A stretch of DNA of 64,000 bases, from the NCBI GenBank assembly GCA_965221755.1, contig OZ244921.1, positions 682,001 through 746,000 on the forward strand. Direction: 5' to 3'. Position numbers and translations under genes: made by a program. The notes beneath the pieces were generated by a model, which saw only the letters and a program-made list of their open reading frames with translations, ran no database searches and had not been told where the DNA came from. Origin of the DNA: Azophilus sp965221755. GTDB taxonomy: Bacteria; Pseudomonadota; Gammaproteobacteria; Pseudomonadales; Azotimanducaceae. Shown one piece after another: positions 25,596 to 34,794 of the stretch; within the stretch, counting starts at the first letter, position 1, and every line of letters starts with the position of its first letter.

Positions 25596-26075
25596 TCACC
25601 CCTGCCAAACCAAAGGCGCGCCCTCGCCCTTCATCATCACGGCGCCAGCCATCACGCGGATGCGCCAAGGGCGCAGCTTCAGGGCCGCGAAGTTGGGGGA
25701 GGCGGCGTTGTCCCAACCCGGAATGATTGCCGGGTCGTAGCCGACCGGGGCCGGGCCGTTGGCGAACAGATCCCAGACCATTTGCCTGGCGGCATCGTCA
25801 AAGGCCCACTCCGCATGGCATTCGGCAACGCAGGTGTCCTGGTTCGGCGACCAGTAGTTGCAGGAGAGGTACGGACTCGCCGCCAAGTGCGCCCGCTTGA
25901 CGGGGGTGGGGCCGGTGGCGATCCAGCCGGTCAGCTCGGCGCCGTCCCACTGCCAGATGGGATGCAGCACCCGGGCGCGCGGACGGCCCTGGGCATCGAC
26001 CGTCGCCGCTGAGCACCAGACGATCCGGTGCGCCATGTCGATGAAGGCCGGGGCGATTTCATTGAGTGTGGTCAT
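25596..26075 (-). CDS. Pyridoxamine-5'-phosphate-oxidase-like (split-barrel flavin) protein
   Basis: 159 residues with a PNPOx-like split barrel: IDMAHRIVWCSAATVDAQGR at the N-terminus followed by RARVLHPIWQWDGAELTGWI, AHLAASPYLSCNYWSPNQD, and a C-terminal strand FAALKLRPWRIRVM. Such proteins bind FMN or F420 and reduce small molecules, or act as general-stress proteins. True PdxH is longer and differs in the PLP-contact region, so vitamin B6 synthesis is unlikely. It lies 20 bp from the selO stop on the same strand and may be co-transcribed with it. Confidence 0.75.
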   Translation of the reverse strand: MTTLNEIAPAFIDMAHRIVWCSAATVDAQGRPRARVLHPIWQWDGAELTGWIATGPTPVKRAHLAASPYLSCNYWSPNQDTCVAECHAEWAFDDAARQMVWDLFANGPAPVGYDPAIIPGWDNAASPNFAALKLRPWRIRVMAGAVMMKGEGAPLVWQG

Positions 26076-26095
26076 GGGGTTTCCCTCGCTTGGGT

Positions 26096-27688
26096 TTAGG
26101 AACTGCAGGAGAGTTGCGAGCAGCCGACCCGAGTGCGGGCCCAGTCCGGGCGCTTTTCCGCAAAACGCTCCTTGCCGGGCTGCTCGGCGTAGGGGTTGCG
26201 CAGCACGTCCTGAAGCTCGTGGATCAAGGACGCATCGCCCGCCTCCGCCTTGTCGATGGCCAGTTGCGCCAAGTAGTTGCGCAGGACGTACTTCGGATTG
26301 GCCGCATTCATGGCCGCCCGGCGCTCGGCGGCGGCGCGGCCTTCCTGGCGGGTGCGCATCAAGTAGGCGCCCAGCCAGGCATTGATGCGCTCGCGCCGCT
26401 CGCCGACCACTTCCTGCGGACGGTAGTAGGCCGGCATCAATTGGTCCACCGGCGCAGCGCCGCCGTCCAGGGCATCGGGCGACAAATCGGCCAACGCGCG
26501 GTAGAATAACGTCATGTCGGTCTCGGTCAGTTGCAGGACGGCGTCAAGCTCATCCAACAGCCCGATGTCGGCCTCGGCGAGGGACTCAAAGCCAAGCTTG
26601 GCGCCCATCATGGCGCGCCAATGAGTCATGTAGCTGGCCTCAAAGTCCTTGAGCGCCTGCTCCAGCGGCGCCGCCTCGCCAACCAACGGATGGATGGCGT
26701 TGGCGAGCTGCAGCAGATTCCATTGGGCGACGGCCGGCTGGTGGGCGAAACGGTAGCGGCGGCCGGCGGCATCGGTGGTGTTCGGGGTCCAGTTCGGGTC
26801 GTAGTCCTCCAGCCACCCGTAGGGGCCGTAGTCGATGGTCAGGCCGAGCACCGACATGTTGTCCGTGTTCATCACCCCATGCACGAAGCCCACCCGCATC
26901 CAGTGGGCCACCATGACGGCGGTGCGCTCGCAGACTTCAGTGAACCATGCCAACGGCAGCCGCCCAACGTCGGCCGTCCCGGCATCCAAAAGGTGGGGGA
27001 AGTCCGCCGCCACCGTGTAGTCGAGGAAGGCCCGCAACAGATCCGTCTCGCCCCGGGCGGCCAACATCTGGAAGTGGCCGAAGCGGGTGAAGGAGGGGGC
27101 CACCCGGCAAACCACGGCCCCAGGCTCCGGCGCCGGATGCCCGTCGTACAGGATGTCCCGCACGACGCGCTCGCCGGTCAACGCCAAGCTCAAAGCCCGC
27201 GTGGTGGGAACGCCCAAGTGGTGCATGGCCTCGCTGCACAGGAACTCGCGCACCGAGGAGCGCAGCACCGCCAAGCCGTCGGCGGTGCGGGCGTAGGGCG
27301 TCGGTCCCGCACCCTTGAGCTGCAGGGTTTGACGGCCTTGAGGCCCAATCACCTCACCAAGATTGATGGCCCGGCCATCGCCGAGCTGGCCCGCCCAGCT
27401 GCCGAATTGGTGGCCGCCATAGCAGGTGGCATGCGGATCCATGCCGGCCAGCACCCGATTGCCGGAAAACACCTGCGCAAAGGCATCCAATGCGCAGTCC
27501 CGCTCCGAAAGGCCGATCAACTCGGCCACCTCGACGGCGTAGGCGAGCAGTTCCGGCGCCGCCGCCGGCGTCGGCGACAGCCGGGAGTAAAGCGCGCCGC
27601 GAACCTGCCGACGGGCGCTGCCGGTGATGGGGTCCGCAGGCAGTTCGCGGGTGAACCGGTTATCAAATGCGAGCGCGGCGAGGCTCAT
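26096..27688 (-). CDS. selO: Protein adenylyltransferase SelO (YdiU)
   Basis: Pseudokinase-fold enzyme that transfers AMP to Ser/Thr/Tyr of target proteins, linked to redox stress. 530 residues, slightly longer than E. coli YdiU. Seen: YGGHQFGSWAGQLGDGRAI near residue 90, LKGAGPTPYAR with the conserved Lys, SSVREFLCSEAMHHLGVPTT, SFTRFGHF, and the catalytic HGVMNTDNMS with TIDYGPYGWL. The C-terminus ends GCSQLSCSS, which carries the Cys pair where vertebrate SelO has Sec. It lies 180 bp after lysC, where csrA is often found; the PNPOx-like gene follows. Confidence 0.95.
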   Translation of the reverse strand: MSLAALAFDNRFTRELPADPITGSARRQVRGALYSRLSPTPAAAPELLAYAVEVAELIGLSERDCALDAFAQVFSGNRVLAGMDPHATCYGGHQFGSWAGQLGDGRAINLGEVIGPQGRQTLQLKGAGPTPYARTADGLAVLRSSVREFLCSEAMHHLGVPTTRALSLALTGERVVRDILYDGHPAPEPGAVVCRVAPSFTRFGHFQMLAARGETDLLRAFLDYTVAADFPHLLDAGTADVGRLPLAWFTEVCERTAVMVAHWMRVGFVHGVMNTDNMSVLGLTIDYGPYGWLEDYDPNWTPNTTDAAGRRYRFAHQPAVAQWNLLQLANAIHPLVGEAAPLEQALKDFEASYMTHWRAMMGAKLGFESLAEADIGLLDELDAVLQLTETDMTLFYRALADLSPDALDGGAAPVDQLMPAYYRPQEVVGERRERINAWLGAYLMRTRQEGRAAAERRAAMNAANPKYVLRNYLAQLAIDKAEAGDASLIHELQDVLRNPYAEQPGKERFAEKRPDWARTRVGCSQLSCSS

Positions 27689-27868
27689 GCGGCAGCCTGG
27701 GTCAAATGGCTCCGGCTGACCGCAGGCGCGTTGCGTTCAGCCAGCGCTTGAAGGAGCAAGGCGTGTGCGGATTGTGCGTGCGCTTCAAGGGCCAAGGTTG
27801 CTGGCAAGCGCCTGCCGCCGGGCAGCGGGCGGCAGCGGTCCGCGCGTCTCTCAGCGACCGCCCCGGCC

Positions 27869-29098
27869 TCAGTCGCCGGCATTGGATTCCCCGAGCTCGA
27901 ACGCCTCGTGCAGCGCCCGCACCGCGAGCTCCATGTAGCGCTCGGCGACCACCACCGAAATCTTGATTTCCGAGGTGGAGATCATCTGCATGTTGATGTT
28001 CTCCGCGGCCAAGGAATCAAACACCCGCATCGCCACGCCGGCGTGGGAGCGCATGCCGACGCCGACCACCGACACCTTGGCGATTTGGTCGTCGCCGGAG
28101 ACCGACCGGGCGCCGAGTTGCGCGCCGACCGGCCGCACCAACTCCAAAGTCCTCGCATAGTCGCTGCGCTTCACCGTGAAGGTGAAGTCGGTCAGGCCGT
28201 CGGCGCCGGCGTTCTGCACGATCATGTCAACCTCGATGGGCGCTCGGCCCACCGGGCCCAGGATCTTCGAGGCGACTCCGGGCACGTCCGGCACCCCGGA
28301 CATGGTGATCTTGGCTTCATCCTGCGCATGGGCTATGCCGGACACAATGGGCTGTTCCATGGATTCGCTCTCCGCCGTGATGAGGGTGCCGCCGCCCGCC
28401 GCAAAGCTCGACAGCACGCGCAGCGGCACCGCGTACTTGCCGGCAAACTCCACCGACCGCGGATGCAGCACCTTGGAGCCGAGGCTGGCCAATTCCAACA
28501 TCTCCTCGAAGGTGATGTGATCGAGGCGGCGGGCATCCGCCACGATCCTCGGATCGGCGGTGTGCACGCCATCCACGTCGGTGCAGATTTGGCACTCGTC
28601 CGCCGCCACCGCCGCCGCCACGGCAACCGCAGTGGTATCCGAACCGCCGCGGCCCAAGGTGGTGAGCCTGCCGGCGCCATTGATGCCTTGAAAGCCGGCC
28701 ACCACGGGCGTTGCGCCCGAGGCCAACGATTCGCGCAAGGCGGCTGTGTCGATGTGCTGGATCCGGGCCCGCTGATGGTCGGCGTCCGTCCGAATCCCCG
28801 CCTGATGGGCCAGGAAGGAGCGGCTGGGATGGCCCAAGTCCTTGAGCGCGATGGCCAGCAAGGCGATCGAAGCCTGCTCCCCGGCGGCGAGCAGGACGTC
28901 CATCTCCTCCGGCGCCGGCCGCGTCGAGAGCGACGAGCCGAGACGCTGCAGGCGATCGGTCTCGCCGGCCATCGCCGAAAGCACGACGATCACCTGGTGC
29001 CCGGCATCGCGCGCAGCGCCCACCCGCCTGGCGACCGCTCGAATCCTGTCGATGCTGCCGACGCTGGTGCCGCCGTACTTTTGGACGATGAGCGTCAA
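27869..29098 (-). CDS. lysC: Aspartate kinase (lysC)
   Basis: First step of the aspartate pathway: phosphorylates L-aspartate toward Lys, Met and Thr. About 409 residues. N-terminal LIVQKYGGTSVG, then VIVVLSAMAGETDRL, GFQGINGAGRLTTLGRGGSD, and the DVDGVHTADPRIV loop. Two C-terminal ACT domains follow (from about residue 265), which bind lysine and/or threonine as feedback effectors. TTG 29098 is chosen because it gives the standard N-terminus; it begins one base after the alaS stop, so translation is coupled. A TTG at 29107 is an alternative. Confidence 0.95.
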   Translation of the reverse strand: MTLIVQKYGGTSVGSIDRIRAVARRVGAARDAGHQVIVVLSAMAGETDRLQRLGSSLSTRPAPEEMDVLLAAGEQASIALLAIALKDLGHPSRSFLAHQAGIRTDADHQRARIQHIDTAALRESLASGATPVVAGFQGINGAGRLTTLGRGGSDTTAVAVAAAVAADECQICTDVDGVHTADPRIVADARRLDHITFEEMLELASLGSKVLHPRSVEFAGKYAVPLRVLSSFAAGGGTLITAESESMEQPIVSGIAHAQDEAKITMSGVPDVPGVASKILGPVGRAPIEVDMIVQNAGADGLTDFTFTVKRSDYARTLELVRPVGAQLGARSVSGDDQIAKVSVVGVGMRSHAGVAMRVFDSLAAENINMQMISTSEIKISVVVAERYMELAVRALHEAFELGESNAGD

Positions 29099-29099
29099 T

Positions 29100-31709
29100 T
29101 CAAGCAACCCGTTCCCTGACCCAGTCGGCGACCCCGGCCAAAGCCCCGGCCAGCCGATCGGTCCGCTCGCCGCCCCCGGCGCGCGCCAGCTCCGGCCGGC
29201 CGCCGCCGCGGGCGCCAACCTCCGCGCCAATCGCGTTGATCAAATCCGGCGCCCGCATGATGTCCGTGAGATTCGGGGACAGCGCGGCCACCAAGCTGAC
29301 CTTGCCGCCGTTGGCCTGCCCCAGCACGATGACGTAGCGGTCGAGCTGCGACTTGAGCGAATCAAGGGTCTTCATCATCGCCTTGGCGTCGCCCGGCGCT
29401 TGGGCGGCGACCACCTTGACGCCGCCGACGTCCGCCGCCGCCTCAACAAGGCCGCTGCCTTCGTCCCTCGCCAAGCGATCGGTGGCCGCTCGCAACGACC
29501 TCTTCAAGGCTTGGTTTTCGTCCAGCACGGCGAGCAGCCGTTCATGCAGGTCCGCAGGGGTCGTCTTGAGCGCCTCAGCTAACTGGCTCAAGCGCCGCTC
29601 GGCATCGGCCATGCGGGCCAGCGCGGCATTGCCGGTGACCGCTTCGATGCGGCGCACGCCGGCGGCGATGCCGGACTCGCTGACGACCTTGCACAGGCCG
29701 ATGTCCCCGGTGCGGGCCACATGGATGCCGCCGCAAAGCTCCACGGAGTAGTCGCCGCCCATGGCCAGCACCCGCACCTGGTCGCCGTACTTCTCGCCAA
29801 ACAGCGCCACGGCGCCGCTTTCGATGGCCTCCGGGTAGCTCATGTGGCGGGTGGCAACCTCGCTGTTCGCCTGGATCTGGTCGTTCACCAGCCGCTCAAT
29901 GGCTTGCAGCTCGGCATCGCTGACCGGCTGGCCGTGGGAGAAGTCGAAGCGCAGCCGGTCGGCATCCACCAGGGAGCCGCGCTGCTGGACGTGACCGCCG
30001 AGCACCCGGCGCAGGGCCGCATGCAACAGATGGGTGGCTGAGTGGTTGGCGCGTATCATCCGGCGCCGCTCAGCATCCACTTCCGCCGCCACGGGGGCGC
30101 CCACGCGAAGTTCACCTTGGGCCATCCTGCCGATGTGCAGGTGCTGGCCGCCGGCGGCGATGGTGTCCGCAACCTCGAAGCGCCGGCCACCGTTGCCAAG
30201 GGTGCCCGTATCGCCCACCTGACCGCCGGATTCGGCATAGAACGGCGTTCGGTCGAGAACGGCGATGCCTTCGGCGCCCTCGCCGATGCATTCAACGGCA
30301 TCCCCCGCCGGATCGAAGAGGGCGACGACCCGGCCTTGGCCGGCACAGCCCTCGTAACCCAGGAAATCGACCTTGGAGTCGATGCGCACCTTCTGCCCCA
30401 AGGCGAAGTCGAAGCGCGCCGACGCTCGGCCCCGCTCCCGCTGGCGCTGCATGGCGGCCTCGAAGCCCGGCAGGTCAACGGCCAAGCCCCGTTCGCGGGC
30501 GATGTCGGCGGTGAGGTCGGTGGGAAAGCCGTAGGTGTCGTACAGCTTGAAGAGCACCTCGCCCGAAATGCAATCCCGGTCTTGGCTCGCCAGCGTCCTT
30601 TCCAGCAGTTCCATGCCTTGATTGAGCGTTTCGGCGAAGCGCTCCTCCTCGGCCAGCAGCGCGCGCTTGACGGCGGGCAGCTTCTCCGCCAGCAGGGGAT
30701 AGGCATCGCCCATTTCAACGGCCAGATCGTCGGCCAGTTGGTGGAAAAAGGGCTCCTCGATCTTCAGCTTGTAGCCGTGGCGCAATCCGCGGCGGATGAT
30801 GCGGCGCAGCACGTAGGCCCGATCCTCGTTGCCCGGCGTAACGCCATCGGCGATGAGAAAAGCGCTTGAGCGCAGATGGTCGGCAATGACCCGCAGCGAC
30901 GGATTGGCCAGGACCGCCGCCCGGCCGCGGATGCCGGCAAATTCGCCGGCCCGCCGCATGAGGCCCGCAAAAAGATCGATCTCGAAGTTGCTGCGCGCGC
31001 CCTGCAGCACCGCGGCCATGCGCTCAAGGCCCATGCCGGTATCGACGCCCGGCGCGGGCAATGGCGCCAGTTCGCCGTCGGCGGCGCGGTCGAACTGGGG
31101 GAACACCAGGTTCCACACCTCAATGTAGCGGTCCCCGTCCTCATCGGCGGAACCCGGCGGGCCACCCTGCACTTCCGGGCCGTGGTCGTAGAAGATTTCA
31201 GTGCATGGGCCGCACGGACCGGTATCGCCCATCGCCCAGAAGTTGTCGTCGTGATCCACCACGCGCTCCGGCGGGATGCCGATCTTGTCCCGCCACAGGC
31301 GGCGGCTTTCAGCGTCGGTGGGGTGTACGGTGACCCAAAGGCGCTGCTTGGGCAGCTTGAGCTCCCCGGTCACGAACGCCCAAGCCCAGGCGATGGTCTC
31401 CTCCTTGAAGTAGTCGCCGAAGCTGAAGTTCCCCAGCATCTCGAAGAAGGTCAGGTGGCGGGCCGTGTAGCCCACGTTTTCGAGATCGTTGTGCTTGCCG
31501 CCGGCCCGCACGCAGCGTTGCGAGGAGACGGCTCGCTTGTAGCCGGGATGCTCCCGGCCGAGCAGGGCGTCCTTGAATTGGTTCATGCCGGCGTTGGTGA
31601 ACAGCAGGGTCGGATCGTCACGGGGCACCAATGTGCTCGACGCAACCACTCTGTGGCCCTTGCCCTCAAAGTAGGACAGGTACGCTTGACGCACCTCTGC
31701 GGTCTTCAT
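29100..31709 (-). CDS. alaS: Alanyl-tRNA synthetase
   Basis: Charges tRNA-Ala, 869 residues, normal length. The class II core begins TAEVRQAYLSYFEGKGHRVV and contains TLLFTNAGMNQFKD. The editing domain has the zinc-binding HSATHLLH (residues about 560-567) and CGGIHVART. The C-terminal coiled coil and C-Ala domain end in ALSPNLTDIMRAPDLINAIG. ATG 31709 is used; an in-frame extension of six codons is not needed. Upstream on the minus strand TATACT (31742-31737) is a plausible -10. The gene sits between recX and lysC, the common gammaproteobacterial order. Confidence 0.97.
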   Translation of the reverse strand: MKTAEVRQAYLSYFEGKGHRVVASSTLVPRDDPTLLFTNAGMNQFKDALLGREHPGYKRAVSSQRCVRAGGKHNDLENVGYTARHLTFFEMLGNFSFGDYFKEETIAWAWAFVTGELKLPKQRLWVTVHPTDAESRRLWRDKIGIPPERVVDHDDNFWAMGDTGPCGPCTEIFYDHGPEVQGGPPGSADEDGDRYIEVWNLVFPQFDRAADGELAPLPAPGVDTGMGLERMAAVLQGARSNFEIDLFAGLMRRAGEFAGIRGRAAVLANPSLRVIADHLRSSAFLIADGVTPGNEDRAYVLRRIIRRGLRHGYKLKIEEPFFHQLADDLAVEMGDAYPLLAEKLPAVKRALLAEEERFAETLNQGMELLERTLASQDRDCISGEVLFKLYDTYGFPTDLTADIARERGLAVDLPGFEAAMQRQRERGRASARFDFALGQKVRIDSKVDFLGYEGCAGQGRVVALFDPAGDAVECIGEGAEGIAVLDRTPFYAESGGQVGDTGTLGNGGRRFEVADTIAAGGQHLHIGRMAQGELRVGAPVAAEVDAERRRMIRANHSATHLLHAALRRVLGGHVQQRGSLVDADRLRFDFSHGQPVSDAELQAIERLVNDQIQANSEVATRHMSYPEAIESGAVALFGEKYGDQVRVLAMGGDYSVELCGGIHVARTGDIGLCKVVSESGIAAGVRRIEAVTGNAALARMADAERRLSQLAEALKTTPADLHERLLAVLDENQALKRSLRAATDRLARDEGSGLVEAAADVGGVKVVAAQAPGDAKAMMKTLDSLKSQLDRYVIVLGQANGGKVSLVAALSPNLTDIMRAPDLINAIGAEVGARGGGRPELARAGGGERTDRLAGALAGVADWVRERVA

Positions 31710-32151
31710 GGAAATTCGCCTGCGCAAAAGGCGGCAAGTATAGCTTGGAAGTTGCCGCGCCTCTCGCCCGCAGGGCGAGAGGCGGTTGGAGTCTCGCTGC
31801 GCGGAACTCCGCGCGCCTTCTCGGGCGATGAGTATGGCTGGGGGGTTGGCGGATGGACGTTGAGTTCATGCCCATAAACAGGCTTCAGCCGATGCTGGGT
31901 GGGTGCGCTCACCCGATGCGTTGTCCCTGCGGGTTTCCAATCGAGGGCGGGACGCCCTGATCTGTTGGATTTTCTCCGCGGACCCGGCAGCGGGGTCGCT
32001 CCGGGGGCCGTCGCCCGAACCCAGCGGGCTCCAAACCACTGACGAGACGGAAGCCCGCTCCGGGGATCCCGCCCAACTTCGCTGGCTGCAGCTCGTTTAT
32101 AGGCATGTTTTTCGCCAACGCGAAACTCCGCACCAGGTGCCGTGAGGCGGG
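31710..32151. other. Intergenic region between recX and alaS
   Basis: This 442-bp gap holds a likely alaS -10 box (TATACT on the minus strand, 31742-31737), repeat copy D (31758-31810), and a lone half-palindrome CGCGAAACTCCGC (32119-32131) that may be another decayed copy. The 300 bp in between show no gene. Confidence 0.55.
31758..31810 (-). repeat. Composite intergenic element, copy D (hairpin and palindrome, no tag)
   Basis: Hairpin CGCCTCTCGCCC (31758-31769) GCA GGGCGAGAGGCG (31773-31784), a perfect 12-bp stem; three bases later GGAGTCTCGC (31788-31797) TGC GCGGAACTCC (31801-31810), the palindrome with two mismatches. The tag is missing. Order and spacing match the other reverse copies. 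Confidence 0.65.
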
Positions 32152-32634
32152 TTACCGACGCAGCCGTTCCAAGAGGCGGTGGATCAGTTCGGCGGGGAAC
32201 CCGCGGCGGGAGAGGAAACGGGCTTGAGCGGCGTAGCCGGCGGTCTTGGCAGGGGCGCCCAAGCCGCCTTCATCCCGGTTGGGGAACTTCTTGGCCAAGG
32301 CTCGGGCCGCCACTTCCAACCAGCAGGCGGGCAGCTGGTTCAAGGCGTCCTGCGCCAGGCTTTCGTCCACTTGGCGGTCCTTGAGCTCCGCCCGAATGTA
32401 CAGGGGCCCGTATCCCCGCTCGACCCGGCGGCGAACGAGCGCGGCGGCAAAGCGCTCATCGCTTTGGGCGCCGTTCTCCCGCAGGCCATCGAGCACTTCG
32501 GCGGCCACCGCCGAAGGACACCCCTTGGCGGTCAGCTTGGCCTGCAGTTCGGCGCGGCCATGCTCACGCCGCCCAAGCAGGCGCATGGCCAAGCCCAGCG
32601 CCCGATCACGCTCTTCGGCCCGGGCATCGGCCAT
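32152..32634 (-). CDS. recX: Regulatory protein RecX
   Basis: Modulator that binds RecA filaments and limits recombinase activity. 160 residues, typical length. Three tandem three-helix repeats can be followed: ALGLAMRLLGRREHGRAELQ, then LDGLRENGAQSDERFAAALV RRRVERGYGPLYIRAEL, then a C-terminal repeat ending AARFLSRRGFPAELIHRLLE-like. ATG 32634 is 22 bp after the recA stop, so the two are one operon. Assignment rests on the helical pattern plus position directly behind recA. Confidence 0.88.
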   Translation of the reverse strand: MADARAEERDRALGLAMRLLGRREHGRAELQAKLTAKGCPSAVAAEVLDGLRENGAQSDERFAAALVRRRVERGYGPLYIRAELKDRQVDESLAQDALNQLPACWLEVAARALAKKFPNRDEGGLGAPAKTAGYAAQARFLSRRGFPAELIHRLLERLRR

Positions 32635-32656
32635 CCGTCGCTTTGGCGCCGTCCCT

Positions 32657-33736
32657 TCAGGTGGCCGCGCCGGACAGGGCGTCGGCTGCGTCGCCGGCGT
32701 CATCGGAACCCTGTTGCGGAAGCAATTGACGCCGTATGGAAGCCTCCAGCTCCGAGCGCATCTGCGGATGGGCCTCAAGGTACTCCGCCGCATTCCTGCG
32801 GCCCTGGCCGATGCGATCCGACTTGTAGGCGTACCAAGCGCCGGACTTCTCGATCAGGCCCTGCCGCACGCCGAGCTCCAGAATCTCGCCCATGCGGTTG
32901 ATGCCCTTGGCGTAGAGAATTTGGAATTCGGTTTGCCGGAACGGCGGCGCCACCTTGTTCTTGACCACCTTGACCCGGGTTTCGTTGCCGATGACCTCAT
33001 CGCCGTCCTTGACGGCGCCGATGCGGCGGATGTCCAAGCGGACGGAGGAGTAGAACTTCAGCGCGTTGCCGCCGGTGGTGGTTTCCGGCGAGCCGAACAT
33101 CACGCCGATCTTCATGCGAATCTGGTTGATGAAAACCACCAGCGTGTTGGAGTGCTTGATGGAGCCGGTCATCTTGCGCAGGGCCTGGCTCATCAGGCGG
33201 GCCTGCAGACCCACATGGGAATCGCCCATCTCGCCCTCGATTTCCGCCTTGGGGGTGAGCGCCGCCACCGAGTCCACCACCACAACGTCCACCGCCCCCG
33301 AGCGAACGATCATGTCGGCGATTTCAAGCGCCTGCTCGCCGGTGTCCGGCTGCGAAACCAGCAAGTCCTCCGTATCCACGCCCAAGGACTCCGCATAGAT
33401 GGGATCCAAGGCGTGCTCCGCGTCGATGAAGGCGCACACGCCGCCAGCCTTCTGGGCCTCGGCGATCACCTGCAGGGTGAGGGTGGTCTTGCCGGACGAC
33501 TCCGGGCCGTAGATCTCCACCACCCGGCCCCGCGGCAGCCCGCCGATGCCCAAGGCAACGTCCAGCCCCAGGGAGCCGGTGGATATGGAGGGAATGGCGA
33601 CGCGCTCGCGGTCGCCGAGCCGCATCATGGAGCCCTTGCCGAACTGGCGTTCGATCTGCGTGAGGGCGGCGCTCAACGCCCGTTCCCGATTGCTGCCGCG
33701 CACCGCGTCCGAGTTCGCGCTAGTTGCCTTCGCCAT
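32657..33736 (-). CDS. recA: Recombinase RecA
   Basis: ATP-dependent strand-exchange recombinase and SOS co-protease, 359 residues. Walker A GPESSGKTT, QVIAEAQKAGGVCAFIDAEHALDP, Walker B VVVVDSVAALTPKAEIEGE, loop L1 MGDSHVGLQARLMSQALRK, loop L2 region INQIRMKIGVMFGSPETTTGG. ATG 33736 gives the standard N-terminus; the frame stays open to 34429 but that part is not RecA. recX follows at 22 bp. No CTG-N10-CAG LexA box was found in the 120 bp upstream; TTCG-N11-CGAA is the only symmetric element noticed there. Confidence 0.98.
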   Translation of the reverse strand: MAKATSANSDAVRGSNRERALSAALTQIERQFGKGSMMRLGDRERVAIPSISTGSLGLDVALGIGGLPRGRVVEIYGPESSGKTTLTLQVIAEAQKAGGVCAFIDAEHALDPIYAESLGVDTEDLLVSQPDTGEQALEIADMIVRSGAVDVVVVDSVAALTPKAEIEGEMGDSHVGLQARLMSQALRKMTGSIKHSNTLVVFINQIRMKIGVMFGSPETTTGGNALKFYSSVRLDIRRIGAVKDGDEVIGNETRVKVVKNKVAPPFRQTEFQILYAKGINRMGEILELGVRQGLIEKSGAWYAYKSDRIGQGRRNAAEYLEAHPQMRSELEASIRRQLLPQQGSDDAGDAADALSGAAT

Positions 33737-34234
33737 GGCGATTCCCAAGCCATTGAATAGGGGATTCGACCGTATATGCCGAAAGCGCCAAAGGCAACAC
33801 CTAAACGGCGCTTGGGGCGAAAATAGGCGATCGCCCACAGCCCGCGCAGCCAAAGCCGCACAGCCATCGCGTCCATGACCCATGCACCGATGATGACCTT
33901 CCGCCAGCATCCGCCTTCGCGAACGGACGGAAAGCTCAATGATCGCAAGGCATTGCGGCCGATCCCGCCCCGGGTCGCCGGAGGGCTTGCGCAACGAACC
34001 GCCGCCGCGGTTGCTGGCCAGCCGCGCGGCCCGAACGGGGAGCCGCAACTTGCAGCAACCATGAACGGCCAAGTGCGTTTCGCACAGGCTCCTTGCGCGG
34101 CTTCGAGGGCGCGGTTGCGCCCGCAATCGCATCTGCGCCGCAAATCGCTTCGCGGCCATTGACATGGCTGCATGAAACGGTTGATATAATTTATCTTCAT
34201 CGACTTCACCAAGCACTTGAAGAGGATACTGATC
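33737..34234. other. Divergent intergenic region upstream of recA
   Basis: This 498-bp gap lies between recA (leftward) and a secreted NTF2-like gene (rightward). It holds the rightward promoter at 34159. A 95-codon open frame at 33875-34162 is Pro/Arg-rich, lacks a ribosome site and is judged non-coding. A recA promoter was not identified with confidence (TTGCCT and TATACG on the minus strand are only 15 nt apart). Confidence 0.5.
34159..34190 (+). promoter_or_regulatory. Promoter with perfect extended -10
   Basis: TTGACA (34159-34164) and TATAAT (34185-34190) are both perfect, but the spacer is 20 nt. TGA directly before TATAAT forms an extended -10 (TGn), which would compensate for the long spacer. 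The gene start is at 34235. Confidence 0.6.
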
Positions 34235-34771
34235 ATGCGCAATCCACTGCGTTGCGCCCTGAACGCAGCCTCCGGCCTCGCCCTTGCCGGCATCGCGGCC
34301 TTGGCGGCGGCGGAGCCGATCTCCGAGCAGGCCATCATTGATGCCCAGAAAACTTGGGGCGAGGGCATTGTCGCGATTTCCAAGGTTCACGCCGACGGCG
34401 GCGACTACAGGGCCCGGGCGAAGGAGCACATCAGCGACCTTTACGCCTACGGCGAGACCGACGTCATGTTCAAGCCGACCTTGGCTGCGGAAGACCAGTT
34501 CCGGGAGACGTTTGACGAAGCGCTGAGCTATTTCGTCGGGCAGGAAGGAACGGAGGACGAAGGGTTCGCCATCTCAGGCTGGACCAATGTTCGGTGGGAG
34601 AGCAACGGCATCTACGTCGACGGCGACTCCGCCAAGGCCATGGGCAACTACTACTTCACGGGCCCGGACGGCAATGAGACGAAGGTGGAGTACACCTTCG
34701 GCTACGTCCTTGTTGACGGTGACCTGAAGATCAATCTTCATCATTCATCGCTGCCCTTCAGCCCCGAGTAG
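34235..34771 (+). CDS. Secreted NTF2/SnoaL-like protein
   Basis: 178 residues. Signal peptide MRNPLRCALNAASGLALAGI with cleavage near LAAAEP. The mature part begins IIDAQKTWGEGIVAISKVHA and continues YRARAKEHISDLYAYGETDV, MFKPTLAAEDQFR, MGNYYFTGPDGNETKVEYTF, and ends LKINLHHSSLPF. This whole pattern recurs in periplasmic proteins of marine bacteria, often labelled (without support) phosphoribosyl-AMP cyclohydrolase; the real function is unknown. GAAGAGGA lies 8 nt before ATG 34235. Its own strong promoter lies upstream and repeat copy E follows the stop. Confidence 0.8.
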   Translation: MRNPLRCALNAASGLALAGIAALAAAEPISEQAIIDAQKTWGEGIVAISKVHADGGDYRARAKEHISDLYAYGETDVMFKPTLAAEDQFRETFDEALSYFVGQEGTEDEGFAISGWTNVRWESNGIYVDGDSAKAMGNYYFTGPDGNETKVEYTFGYVLVDGDLKINLHHSSLPFSPE

Positions 34772-34794
34772 TCGGCCCGGGGCACGGACCCTGA

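Noticed and set aside
27685..27882. A 65-codon leftward frame behind lysC as a csrA candidate
   Set aside because: No CsrA features (no LTRRxGE-type start, no strand pattern); Ala/Arg/Leu-rich chance frame.
33875..34162. A 95-codon rightward frame upstream of the secreted NTF2-like gene
   Set aside because: Pro/Arg/Gln-rich, no ribosome site, no recognisable domain, and it ends inside the -35 region of a better-supported promoter.
33737..34429. A long N-terminal extension of RecA
   Set aside because: It would overlap the promoter and gene of the secreted NTF2-like protein, and RecA is complete from 33736.
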